A DNA stretch of 64,000 nucleotides from Chroogloeocystis siderophila 5.2 s.c.1 (GTDB lineage: Bacteria > Cyanobacteriota > Cyanobacteriia > Cyanobacteriales > Chroococcidiopsidaceae). Shown here in pieces: positions 35,226 to 44,083 of the stretch. The stretch is taken from contig NZ_MRCC01000017.1 in NCBI RefSeq assembly GCF_001904655.1, positions 52,685-116,684 of the forward strand. The letters run 5' to 3'. How positions within the stretch are numbered: position 1 is the stretch's first letter; every line of letters starts with the position of its first letter. The translations under genes and the position numbers were made by a program. The notes beneath the pieces are model-generated. The model was given only the letters and a program-made list of their open reading frames with translations. It ran no database searches and was not told where the DNA came from.

Positions 35226-35699
35226 ATGCTCAAACCTTGGATGATTATTGGAGGAATAACTCTATTACTTGCCCTAGCTAGTCTATTTTTTAGACCACGC
35301 GATACACAATGGGCAAAAAACTTAAATCGACCAAAGTGGTTGGTTTTTGAGCCACTAATTCCTGTTATTTGGACAATAGTTTTCACTGGTGGAGCCTTAT
35401 CGGCTGCGACTGTTTGGGAAAAAGCTCCTGGAAGCTTTTCAACTTGGCTACTTATGGGACTTTACTTGTTGTTGGAAATAGTCACAGTTGCTTATATTCC
35501 TGCCACACTGCGATCGCGAAATTTGAAAATCGGTACAACTCTAGGTAGTAGTGGAGTTGTTCTCGGCATTATACTAACACTTATTGTTGGGAATATTTCA
35601 GGTTTAGCAGCTTTGCTACTTTTGCCATATATTCTGTGGAGTCCCGTTGGTACTTATATAACTTGGGAAATGATGCAGTTAAATCCCGAAGCTACATAA
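35226..35699 (+). CDS. TspO/MBR-family membrane protein
   Basis: 157 residues, five predicted helices. TspO features are 'LNRPKWLVFEPLIPVIWTIV' (the tryptophan-rich loop region) and 'LLLLPYILWSPVGTYITWEM' in the last helix. TspO proteins bind tetrapyrroles and influence stress responses. The N-terminal helix and the WxPP region are somewhat divergent from well-studied members, so ligand specificity is open. It is a single gene ending at a clear bidirectional terminator. Confidence 0.82.
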   Translation: MLKPWMIIGGITLLLALASLFFRPRDTQWAKNLNRPKWLVFEPLIPVIWTIVFTGGALSAATVWEKAPGSFSTWLLMGLYLLLEIVTVAYIPATLRSRNLKIGTTLGSSGVVLGIILTLIVGNISGLAALLLLPYILWSPVGTYITWEMMQLNPEAT

Positions 35700-35702
35700 A
35701 AT

Positions 35703-35731
35703 AAGGGTGAGTCAAAAGCTCACCCCTTTTG
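35703..35731. terminator. bidirectional rho-independent terminator
   Basis: AAGGGTGAG, a 7-nt loop, CTCACCCCTTTT. The 7-bp GC-rich stem with flanking A and T tracts lies between the convergent TspO (stop 35699) and WGxxG (stop 35736) genes. Confidence 0.85.
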
Positions 35732-35735
35732 CTAA

Positions 35736-36167
35736 TTAATATCTAGTCGTCCCTCTACCTGTACTGACTGTATTAGGATCGCGATACGCTGGCTCAGCAG
35801 GCTTGCGGAATAAATTAGCTAGGCCAAGTAAACCAAGTAAACCAAGCCAACCCCAGGAACCACCACCATCATTTGTTTGAGTTTCAGTGGTAGTAGCTGT
35901 TGTTCCACCATAGGTCGGTTCACCAGGAATAGTACCGCCCGTTGTAGTGTCACCATCTGGTGTCGTTGTTGTACCTGGGGCTGTACCACCAGGAGTAGTA
36001 CCTGGCGTTGTGGTAGTGGTCCCCGTTGTACCACCAGGAGTAGTACCTGGCGTAGTAGTACCAGTTGTACCAGCCGCCTGCGCGATCGCAGGAACTGTTA
36101 AAGGCAAAGTCGCTAGACTGAAAGTCAAACCTGCCAAAATGATTTTATTGAGATGAGAACGTTTCAT
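35736..36167 (-). CDS. WGxxGWxxG-family secreted protein
   Basis: 143 residues: signal peptide (1-31, ending 'VPAIAQA'), then a low-complexity Thr/Gly/Pro region of about 70 residues, then the membrane-like motif 'GGSWGWLGLLGLLGLANLFR' typical of WGxxGWxxG proteins, and a basic tail. These are short exported proteins of unknown function, common in cyanobacteria. The low-complexity part is built from TTPGTTPGG-type units, repeated at the DNA level too. Confidence 0.82.
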   Translation of the reverse strand: MKRSHLNKIILAGLTFSLATLPLTVPAIAQAAGTTGTTTPGTTPGGTTGTTTTTPGTTPGGTAPGTTTTPDGDTTTGGTIPGEPTYGGTTATTTETQTNDGGGSWGWLGLLGLLGLANLFRKPAEPAYRDPNTVSTGRGTTRY

Positions 36168-36582
36168 GTTTGTATTGAGTTTATAGTTTTTTCAACCGTA
36201 AGTACTAAAATCAGCAAGAGATGTTTGTGGCGCTAGTTTGAGTCTTAAATGTGGATTTCTAGGCGAGAAATGCTTTTTATCAAATGCTTACTAGAAGAGT
36301 GTGAGAGAAGTTATTAAGCCTTGATGTTAAATGCGATCACTATTGAATCTCTCATACACCCCCTTTATTCAATTGCCTGCCATTTTGACGAAGATTACTC
36401 TTATAAAACTTAGCCTCTTCAATTACAAGTAACTTCTACCAAAAGACTCAGCTCTGATTAAGCAAAATCGTATTTATTGATACAAGACCTGTAAGATGAA
36501 CACTTAGTGGATGAGATAAACTCGGTTATTACCTCAATTCAGGCAATTAGGGCTAATAAATTGCAAGTACAGAATGCAAAAA
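36168..36582. other. intergenic region without recognised features
   Basis: About 415 bp, AT-rich, no credible gene and no strong hairpin seen. It contains the promoter region for the minus-strand WGxxG gene and the 3' flank of the antiporter gene. Confidence 0.5.
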
Positions 36583-37833
36583 TCACGTAGATACATCAAT
36601 CTTTCTACTACGGTTGTTTTTACACTGATTGTATGCATTCATCAATGGTGTGGTACTGATGCCATGCAGAATCACAGACGCCACAATTGTGATATAAGTA
36701 ATCCAAGCAATTTGTTCGCCTAATTGACCTTCCAAACCGTGACCAAAGGCATAGGTGAGGTAATAAATAGAACCAACACCACGCACGCCAAACCAGCCAA
36801 ACAACCAACGCGTGATCGGACGATAACCGCCACCTAGGGTACTTAACCAGGTTCCTAGCGGACGAATAATAAATAACAGCGACCCACCAACGATCAAAGC
36901 AGCGATCGCGTGTTGTTGAATTGCGGATATTCGTAGCATTGACCCTAAAATTAAAATTGTTGCTACTTCAAGGAGTTTCTCGATGCGTTCGGTGAATTCT
37001 CTTTGAGAGAAGGGTTTTTCAGGATCTTCATAACGCCGCTGCGCAACGATTCCAGCGACAAAAACAGCTAAAAATCCATAGCCGTTGACAACTTCTGTCA
37101 AAGAGTAGGTAAGCAAAATAATACTCAGCGCGACAAAGTCCTCCATCAAGTCATCGACTTTAGTATGCTTTTGAATCTTTTGGTCAATCGTCACCACAGC
37201 CCAGGGAACTGCGATTCCCATTACCATACCTACCGCAACTGCCCAAATTAAATCGATTCCAACCCATTGCCCAAACCACTCTTGCCAGTTGTTGCCGTCT
37301 TCAAACCAATGAATTCCAAAGTAGACGAAGGGAAAGGCTAAGGCATCATTTAAGCCACCTTCGGAGGTTAAACCAAAGCGTAACTCGTCACCATCTTCGG
37401 TATGTGTTAGTTGGACTTCTGAGGCTAATACGGGGTCAGTCGGTGCTAGAATTGCTCCTAACAAAATGGCGGGTCCCCACTCTATGCGCAAAAACCAATG
37501 CGCGATCGCGGCGATCGCAAAAATGGACAATGGCATCAAAAAACCGATCAAGCGGATTGTCGAACGCCACGCACCTGCATTTAAAGGGCGATTCATTTTT
37601 AAGCCACAACTGAACAGCGAAACAATCACAACAAATTCAGTCAAGCGTTCTAAGAACTGCGCATCAGGACGTATTTGAACGATATTCAACCCATACGGGC
37701 CAAGAACGACACCCACTACCAAGTAGATTAAGGCAAAAGAAATTGGTAAACGGGAAATCCATCCTGAACCTAGAGTGACGCACAATAACAAAAGACCTAT
37801 CACGAGTAGGTCTAGGATGTAGATATCTACCAT
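36583..37833 (-). CDS. cation:proton antiporter (CPA1/NhaP type)
   Basis: 416 residues, about 12 membrane helices. Helix-6-type motif 'LAPTDPVLASEVQL' holds the transport Asp, with 'GLTSEGGLNDALAFPFVYFG' after it, a typical NhaP pattern. 'RLTEFVVIVSLFSCGLKMNR' lies earlier. A loop around residue 210 ('QKIQKHTKVDDLMEDFVALS') is charged and cytoplasmic. It should exchange Na+ or K+ for protons. There is no C-terminal regulatory domain, unlike the antiporter at 9.3 kb. Single gene. Confidence 0.9.
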   Translation of the reverse strand: MVDIYILDLLVIGLLLLCVTLGSGWISRLPISFALIYLVVGVVLGPYGLNIVQIRPDAQFLERLTEFVVIVSLFSCGLKMNRPLNAGAWRSTIRLIGFLMPLSIFAIAAIAHWFLRIEWGPAILLGAILAPTDPVLASEVQLTHTEDGDELRFGLTSEGGLNDALAFPFVYFGIHWFEDGNNWQEWFGQWVGIDLIWAVAVGMVMGIAVPWAVVTIDQKIQKHTKVDDLMEDFVALSIILLTYSLTEVVNGYGFLAVFVAGIVAQRRYEDPEKPFSQREFTERIEKLLEVATILILGSMLRISAIQQHAIAALIVGGSLLFIIRPLGTWLSTLGGGYRPITRWLFGWFGVRGVGSIYYLTYAFGHGLEGQLGEQIAWITYITIVASVILHGISTTPLMNAYNQCKNNRSRKIDVST

Positions 37834-37950
37834 TGCCGCGAATGTGATTGAGGGATGTTAAAAAAGTCTAATGCGATCGCACTTGCTGCTCAATCAGCTT
37901 GTAGGGGTATTTAGTATTTGATAAAAAGTAATAGGTAATACTTAGATATA

Positions 37951-38901
37951 TTATACTTTTTGCACAAACCGGCGTCCTAATAAACCTTGAGGTCTCACCA
38001 GCAGCATAACGAATAAGATACCAAAAGCAACCGCATCTTTGTACGCCGAGTACTCTCCAGGGACAAAGGCTTCAACCAAGCCAATCATTAAACCGCCTAA
38101 GACTGCACCAGGAATACTCCCTAATCCTCCAAGGACAATCACTGCTAAACCTTTTAAACCGAAAGCAATCCCAAAATACGGTCCTGCAATACTCACACTC
38201 GAAGCAACCAAAGTTCCGGCTAAACCCGCGAGAAAACTGCTGATAAAAAATGTTAGGACAATATAGCGATCAGTGTTGATTCCCAGTAAACTTGCCGTCG
38301 TTGGATCTTCAGCAAGGGCTTGCATCGCTTTACCATACTTAGTGCGATTGATAAACAACGTTAAAATTGTCAAAATCACAACAGATACAGTGAATATAAC
38401 CACTTGTACACTGCGAATTGGTACGGGTTGTTCTGCTGTACCAAAGTTAATTGCCGCGGGGAGGTTTCCGTATGTACCCGCAGGAAAAGTATAACTTTCT
38501 GCACCTACTAAGTATTGAATTACATTTACAATCACCACCGCTACACCTAAACTTGAAACAACTGTTAGCAAGGGATCAGAACCACGACGGCGTAACGGAC
38601 GAAAAGCAATGCGTTCAACGGCAACACCCACTAAACCAGCGAACGTGCTTCCCAAGACCAAAGCAAGAGCAAATGGTAACTGAATCGGTAACACAGCATT
38701 CGCAAGCAAACCATTAAACCCAAACGCACCACCCATCAGTGCATACGTAAAATAGGCACCTAAGGTAAAGATGGCTCCGTGAGCAAAATTAATAATACCT
38801 AAAATCGAAAATATGAGAGTATATCCTAAAGCAAAAATAGCGTAAGCGCTGCCAATCGATAAACCGTTAAGAACTTGTTGTAAAAACAGCGTTATATCCA
38901 T
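37951..38901 (-). CDS. branched-chain amino-acid ABC permease, LivH/NatD type
   Basis: 316 residues, eight or nine helices. LivH-family text is 'GLSIGSAYAIFALGYTLIFS', 'GIINFAHGAIFTLGAYFTYA', 'ERIAFRPLRRRGSDPLL' and 'GLKGLAVIVLGGLGSIPGAV'. It is the pore subunit of an importer for neutral or hydrophobic amino acids (the N-II system in cyanobacteria includes a NatD of this type). The binding protein gene lies 400 bp upstream on the same strand. The second permease and both ATPases are not in this window. Confidence 0.9.
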   Translation of the reverse strand: MDITLFLQQVLNGLSIGSAYAIFALGYTLIFSILGIINFAHGAIFTLGAYFTYALMGGAFGFNGLLANAVLPIQLPFALALVLGSTFAGLVGVAVERIAFRPLRRRGSDPLLTVVSSLGVAVVIVNVIQYLVGAESYTFPAGTYGNLPAAINFGTAEQPVPIRSVQVVIFTVSVVILTILTLFINRTKYGKAMQALAEDPTTASLLGINTDRYIVLTFFISSFLAGLAGTLVASSVSIAGPYFGIAFGLKGLAVIVLGGLGSIPGAVLGGLMIGLVEAFVPGEYSAYKDAVAFGILFVMLLVRPQGLLGRRFVQKV

Positions 38902-39080
38902 TTTTATACTTATAACTTTTAATCAAACCTATAACTTTAAGTCGCGGTCAATAATAACTAATTACTAACTACTCTAAAATTTTCTATACTCGGTTTGTTG
39001 CATACTACCCTTTTATAGCGCTTAGCAATTAGCTTTTAAAAAAGCTTTATAGAATAATGCATTTACTCAATATGATTGTC

Positions 39081-39302
39081 TTAACCTGAATGCGTCTTGC
39101 TATAGTTGCGTCCAGCAGCCTGCATCATCGTTGGTTGGGACTTTTGGAATTGGTCTGATGTGCCAATTTTCCGTTTTTCAAGTAAGATTATGTATCTTGC
39201 AGCGTTTTGCTTTGATACATACATAGAGTTATTACTTTCTTTAATACGATAATCTTGGCACTTAGTATCAATATTATTGCTGGAATAATTTGAGCGTTCC
39301 AT
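39081..39302 (-). CDS. small open frame coupled to the binding-protein gene (doubtful)
   Basis: 73 residues, hydrophilic, no recognised domain. Its ATG overlaps the stop of the binding-protein gene (TAATG), an arrangement that often gives translational coupling. Composition (rich in N, S, Q) is not clearly protein-like, and it lies in the gap before the permease gene. It may be spurious. Confidence 0.3.
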   Translation of the reverse strand: MERSNYSSNNIDTKCQDYRIKESNNSMYVSKQNAARYIILLEKRKIGTSDQFQKSQPTMMQAAGRNYSKTHSG

Positions 39303-40528
39303 TATTTTAAAAATGCAAATTGACCACTATTGCCGTTATTATTCATTTTAATTTGAGCTACATAAAATTCTTTTTGTACAATCTCACCTTCGGGAGTAAA
39401 AGAAATTTCACCTAACGGAGTTTGATACTTTCCTGCTAAGATTTGCTTATTTAGTTCCGTGCGTAGTTGTGGTAGTGGTAAAGTACTAACGTCCGTTTTA
39501 CTATCTAAAGCTCTGAGGGCTTCTACATAAACTTGTACAGCGGTAAAAGCTTGGGCGCTAAACTGGGGTGGTTCTTTTTTGTATTGACTGTGATAAGCAT
39601 TGCGAAAAGCCGCATTCATTTCCCCAGGGTGTTCAGGACTGTAAGCTTGGGCTATTAATAAACCATCACAGAATTCTTTACACACGGTGAACACGTTTGA
39701 TGTATTCAAACCGTTACCGCCAATAATTGCACCTTTATATCCCAGTTCACGTAGCTGTCGCACTAAGTTTCCGCCATCAGCTGCTAATCCAGAAATAATC
39801 ACTAAATCGGGTTTTAAGTTTAATGCGTTCGTCGCTTGCGTTTGAAAATCTGTATCTGTTGTCTGGAACTTTTGTACCGTGACTAATTCGAGTCCTTGTT
39901 CTTTAATAGTTTGTTGAAAAATTTCGGTTTCAGACTTGCTAAAAGCGTCATTTTGTGCATAAAAAACAGCTACTCGTCTGATATTAGGATTACTCTTCAG
40001 TGCAGCTTGTACTGAGTTTGGTGCAACAACGGATACGGGTGCAGAAACTCGCGCGATATAATCGCCAATTTGCGGAATACCTTTCGCAGTGTTTGATGGT
40101 CCCACTACAGGAACTTTAGCTCTTTCGGCGATTGGATCGGCACTAAACGCTTGTTGTGATAAAGTTGGACCCACAATACCAACAACGCGATCGCTATTAA
40201 TTAATGTTTGAAAAGCATTAATTGTGCCAGCTTCATCACCACCAGTATCTTGAAACACAAGCTTAATTGGCGTACCATCAATTCCGCCTTGTTCGTTAAA
40301 ATACTTTTCAGCAATTCTCGCGCCAGCAACTTGTTCTTGACCTAGTAACGCAACATTACTCGTTTGTGCCAATGCCACGCCGATAGCAATTGGATTAGAA
40401 GCTGAATTCGATGTTGTATTTGTTGCAGTATTAGTTGTATTTGTACCTGTATTAGCTCCACTACACGCAGACAGCAGTAAAGCTAAAGTTACAAATAAGG
40501 CAGAAGGACGTGCAGCAAATTTGTGCAT
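39302..40528 (-). CDS. branched-chain amino-acid ABC transporter substrate-binding lipoprotein
   Basis: 408 residues. A lipoprotein signal peptide ends at 'LLLSACSG' (lipid-modified Cys near residue 22). A short Thr/Asn linker follows, then a two-lobed Leu/Ile/Val-binding (type I) fold: 'PIAIGVALAQTSNVALLG', 'GTPIKLVFQDTGGDEAGTIN' and 'DRVVGIVGPTLSQQAF'. It captures amino acids in the periplasm for the LivH-type permease 400 bp downstream. This resembles NatB of the cyanobacterial N-II system. An unusual Asn/Thr-rich linker is the only oddity. Confidence 0.92.
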   Translation of the reverse strand: MHKFAARPSALFVTLALLLSACSGANTGTNTTNTATNTTSNSASNPIAIGVALAQTSNVALLGQEQVAGARIAEKYFNEQGGIDGTPIKLVFQDTGGDEAGTINAFQTLINSDRVVGIVGPTLSQQAFSADPIAERAKVPVVGPSNTAKGIPQIGDYIARVSAPVSVVAPNSVQAALKSNPNIRRVAVFYAQNDAFSKSETEIFQQTIKEQGLELVTVQKFQTTDTDFQTQATNALNLKPDLVIISGLAADGGNLVRQLRELGYKGAIIGGNGLNTSNVFTVCKEFCDGLLIAQAYSPEHPGEMNAAFRNAYHSQYKKEPPQFSAQAFTAVQVYVEALRALDSKTDVSTLPLPQLRTELNKQILAGKYQTPLGEISFTPEGEIVQKEFYVAQIKMNNNGNSGQFAFLK

Positions 40529-40672
40529 AGTATGGCGAAAACTATATGTAGGATGATCTTAATTTGACCACGCATGTGCGATCGCGCCAAGTATTTGTAA
40601 GTGATTATTTAGTTACTATTTGTTGCTGTTGTTGTCCCCAGTTTTAAAAAAAGTTTACGCGATCAATCGGTA

Positions 40673-41474
40673 TTAAAATTGCTGTTGGGCGGTCTGCCTT
40701 ACTAGTGCTATATCAAGTTCTAGTTGTTGGGCGATTTGTTCTACGGACACTCCAGCTTTTAGCAACAAAGGTACTGCGGCTAACTTACCTTCTCTAATTC
40801 CTTCTTCACGCCCTTCTTCACGCCCTTCTTCACGCCCTTCTTGATAAACTCTAGTTTGTTTGAGTTCGTTGAATTGCAGCATATCTTCGATCTCCTGTCG
40901 GCTCAATTTGGGAAACTTATAAACTATGATTGTCTCGATTAAATCTGATATTGCTTGCCTTGATAAAGCTGTGGCATTCTGTTTTGCTTGTTCTATCAGT
41001 TGTCTTGCGCGATGTGGTGTATTATCGTGCGACTCTACAATTAGTTGAATAATCCCGACACCTAATGATTGGTTTGCTTGTGGATCTAGTTCATCAAGAT
41101 AAATCTACTGAACTTTCGTACTTTCTAGTAAAACTTGATGAAGCTTTGAATCATCAGGTTCTAAGCTACGCTTTGGGTAAATAATTACAGTATGCCAATC
41201 TTGTAGGATTTTGGTTAAAAAATAAGAATAGTTTTGCAAATACCCGATGATAAAGTAATTGGTCTTTTTGGAATTGAATCTCTACAAAATACACCGTTTG
41301 TATAGGAGTCTTCTGTAGTGGAAGAAATACGCCGTCAATACGAAAAGCAACTTGTTTGATTTCCACCGAACGAAATTGATATCCTTGCGCTTCATTGGTA
41401 GGACGACTAATTAATTCAAAGAAACTACTAGGGAACTCGGCAAAAATTTGATAAAAGATACTATCTGTTTTCAC
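40673..41474 (-). pseudogene. Rpn/DUF2887-type putative nuclease, frameshift and stop
   Basis: The N-terminus is intact ('MKTDSIFYQIFAEFPSSFFE' ... 'VYFVEIQFQKDQLLYHRVFA', a PD-(D/E)xK-like core), then a frameshift occurs near a T-run at about 41215-41225. The next frame continues with 'LQDWHTVIIYPKRSLEPDDS' to a TAG at about 41106, then 'IYLDELDPQANQSLGVGIIQ', and finally the usual tail 'EGREEGREEGREEGIREGKL' to the stop at 40673. Family members are recombination-promoting nucleases or transposase-like proteins. At least two lesions make this a real pseudogene. The 77-residue open stretch at its end is a leftover, not a gene. Confidence 0.82.
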
Positions 41475-41632
41475 TACTATTATATAGCAAAGCGATACCT
41501 ATATATCTATATAGACTTTAAATAGTATGGTATAAAAAAGGTGGTAAAGCAAACCAAGATACTTAACACGCTTGCTTAATAAAAGCTTGTTTTTTTAAAA
41601 GCCTTTATTGTGCAATCTTAAAAAGAATTATT

Positions 41633-42159
41633 ATGTATAAGTTTGCTGCTGCTTGCGAGAATGAGTTAATTGTATTTGGTTCGGGAAAACCTCGTCAAAG
41701 CACGAAAGCATCTGCTCAATGATCGATTTTATGCACAGTCGAGATATCAAATTGCTGCTTACTTTTAGATGAGCTAGCCTGCTATTCAGGTTTACTGGGA
41801 GAGTATCAATATAAATTTGATATAAACCAAGTTTGTTGGGCACCAATTAAGGATTTTCACTTTGCTGAGACTGTAACTATAACTCAGAAAATATTACCGT
41901 TTGTAAGAACTGCCAACAAGCAAGATGAAAAAGTCGTTGTTCATTGTGCTGGAGGTGTTGGGCGGACAGGACACGTTTTAGCAGCATGGCTTGTAAGTGG
42001 ACGTGGCTTCTCGAATAAAGATGCGTCGCCGCTGTAAAATGAACAGGGATAAATCCTCATGAGGCGGTAATTGTTGCTATGTTGAAAGGTCAAGATCCTT
42101 GGAAAGTTGTTGCGCAACTCAATTCACTTTTAGATGCTTGTCGTCAAAACAGCTTTTAA
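41633..42159 (+). pseudogene. dual-specificity protein phosphatase, multiply frameshifted
   Basis: The start 'MYKFAAACENELIVFGSGKP' matches cyanobacterial dual-specificity phosphatases. The segment 'MIDFMHSRDIKLL' follows in another frame, then a long frame with 'INQVCWAPIKDFHF' and the signature 'VVVHCAGGVGRTGHVLAAWL' (active-site Cys and Arg intact), then another shift, and 'AVIVAMLKGQDPWKVVAQLN' to the TAA at 42157. At least three shifts or stops are needed. Its stop overlaps that of the convergent MOSC gene by 2 bp. Confidence 0.82.
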
Positions 42160-42950
42160 CTATTTTGTCTAGAATAAACTTCAACTGTATCGCCCAAGTG
42201 AATACTTTTATCTTTTTGCGTTTTAGAAATTCTTGTATTGACACTCAAGCGGAAAAAGTGATTAAAACGCGATGCTGCTACCCAGGAAGGTAATGTCTCT
42301 TGGCGCTTGGCAATGAATGTTTTCTGAAAATGAGGATACGGTGTTGCTGTCAGTGAATCGCGTGTAAGGACAACACAGCGCTGACAAGGATTAATACCTT
42401 GAAATTCTACATTTCCTACTCGAAAAGAAACAGCATCACCTGTTGCGCTAAATAGTTGATCTTCCCAAAATGCGGGAACGCCATCGATTTCGATATTGGC
42501 ACGGATGCGACGGCGCATTTCATCGAGACTTACATTAGGGAACCAAGAAGCAACTTCTATTAGCGTTGCGGTGCTAATTACAGTAGGTCCTGGCGAATCA
42601 GTGTCGTCGGGAAAGCCTGTATGCAAGTTTTGTTTTAATTGGACAGAAAAGCCAAAAAAATCACTCAACCAAGCTTCTAGTGCTTGTCTTTGGTCATCAA
42701 GATGAAAAATTTGTTGGGCTGGATCGCCTTGTATTTGCAGTGTAACAGTCCGATGAGATAGAGAGAAGTGCGATCGCAACAAGTGAACTTGTGCATTATG
42801 CTTACCATTAACGAATCTACCCTGAGCATCAACAATTGCAAACTCGCGATCGTGCTTTAACGCACCACTTGCTAAAACCGTTGCACTAGAAACAGAAATA
42901 CCATCAAGCGATTTAATTGGATAAATCAAAACATGGGCAAGATGAGGCAT
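42156..42950 (-). CDS. MOSC-domain protein with MOSC-N (YcbX-like)
   Basis: 264 residues. The N-terminal MOSC_N part is 'HLAHVLIYPIKSLDGISVSS'; the MOSC domain follows with 'RRRIRANIEIDGVPAFWED' and the conserved Cys in 'NPCQRCVVLTRD'. Such proteins bind a molybdenum or iron-sulfur centre and often pair with sulfur or molybdenum metabolism. The ATG at 42950 has GAGGA 7 bp upstream; the longer frame to 43040 adds 30 residues outside the family. It is divergent from the hydrolase gene at 43091. Confidence 0.85.
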   Translation of the reverse strand: MPHLAHVLIYPIKSLDGISVSSATVLASGALKHDREFAIVDAQGRFVNGKHNAQVHLLRSHFSLSHRTVTLQIQGDPAQQIFHLDDQRQALEAWLSDFFGFSVQLKQNLHTGFPDDTDSPGPTVISTATLIEVASWFPNVSLDEMRRRIRANIEIDGVPAFWEDQLFSATGDAVSFRVGNVEFQGINPCQRCVVLTRDSLTATPYPHFQKTFIAKRQETLPSWVAASRFNHFFRLSVNTRISKTQKDKSIHLGDTVEVYSRQNS

Positions 42951-43090
42951 ATCAGCTTCCTCTACCTTGGAATGTGTGGACTTGAGCGCAGTTAAATCGT
43001 CTTTGCTGAGTTTATCTGACGCTCGTTGACGAATCATCAATAGCCACGTTGTTATGTATAGTATGCCAATTTATTACTAAGGATTACGAT

Positions 43091-44074
43091 ATGAGCGTTC
43101 GTGCATTTTTCCAAGTTGCCAAAGTAGAAAATGCTGCCTCTCCATACGATACGATTCACCTCAAAGTTTTCTATCCAGCGCAGAGATCAGCTAGCCCTCA
43201 AGAACAGGATATGGGTATTGTACCTGCGGATGAAGGGCGATCGCCTTTTAAAGTCGTCATTTTTTTTAATGGTATCAACTGCGGTCCAGAAATTTATCAA
43301 TGGCTTACGGTTAAACTAGCAGAATGCGGGCTTGTCGTTGTCACTTTTGCTTGGGTAGCACAGAATTTACCTGGAATTGTCGCGCTTACTCCTGGCGTTG
43401 AACTTAAAAACTTAGCGCCTAACACCTATGGTACTGCTCCGACAGCTTCTGCTTTGCCAACACTGTTAGCTGCATTAGAGCGTTTACAATCTGAAGGGGT
43501 TCTAGCTGGTTTACTAGACTTAGACCATATCATTTTAGGAGGGCATTCGGCTGGCGGTAGAGTCGCGATTGAAAGTGCCGATCCGCGATTTTTTTCCCAA
43601 GTTGTCGGAGCTTTTGCCTATGGTGCACATACAGCAGCAATCGTACAGCTAGGGTATCCACCAAACACAATCTTACCTCTTCCTGATGCTTTACCGCTGA
43701 TGTTGATTGGGGGAACCTGTGACGGCGTGATTGCCAAAAGTAGCCATCGTTATGGAGTTGATTGGGAACACGCAACAACGCCAATAACACGCTCATTCCA
43801 AGAAGCGATCGCGGGAAATCGCGGCGATAGTTATCTTCTCCTACTAGAGGGAGCAAACCATTTTTCTATCGCGCATCCGTTTGATTCTACGACAGGTAGA
43901 CCTTTCTTAGATTTTCCTGCAACTCAACCGGAAGAGCAATTGCGGAATTTAATTGCTGAAGCAATTAATTTATTTATCGATGCGCACGTTCGCCATCAAC
44001 TTAAGGCGCTGGAAACTCTCAATCGTTATTCAGTGTCTGACAATCCTTTAATTGCTGCATTTGAGCGCAAGTAG
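43091..44074 (+). CDS. alpha/beta-hydrolase (dienelactone hydrolase/chlorophyllase-like)
   Basis: 327 residues. The nucleophile elbow is 'IILGGHSAGGRVAIE'; 'VVIFFNGINCGPEIYQWLTV' forms the oxyanion side; 'EGANHFSIAHP' carries the catalytic His. The acid is probably Asp in 'GGTCDGVIAKS'. It resembles dienelactone hydrolase- or chlorophyllase-like enzymes, but the substrate is unknown. The start at 43091 (AAGGA 7 bp upstream) is chosen over the longer frame from 43049. Convergent with pfkA; the stops are 9 bp apart. Confidence 0.8.
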   Translation: MSVRAFFQVAKVENAASPYDTIHLKVFYPAQRSASPQEQDMGIVPADEGRSPFKVVIFFNGINCGPEIYQWLTVKLAECGLVVVTFAWVAQNLPGIVALTPGVELKNLAPNTYGTAPTASALPTLLAALERLQSEGVLAGLLDLDHIILGGHSAGGRVAIESADPRFFSQVVGAFAYGAHTAAIVQLGYPPNTILPLPDALPLMLIGGTCDGVIAKSSHRYGVDWEHATTPITRSFQEAIAGNRGDSYLLLLEGANHFSIAHPFDSTTGRPFLDFPATQPEEQLRNLIAEAINLFIDAHVRHQLKALETLNRYSVSDNPLIAAFERK

Positions 44075-44083
44075 TTTGCGTAC

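Noticed and set aside
40673..40906. 77-residue stand-alone gene with EGREEG repeats
   Set aside because: It is the C-terminal tail of the broken Rpn/DUF2887 gene, continuous with upstream in-frame sequence that has lost its start.
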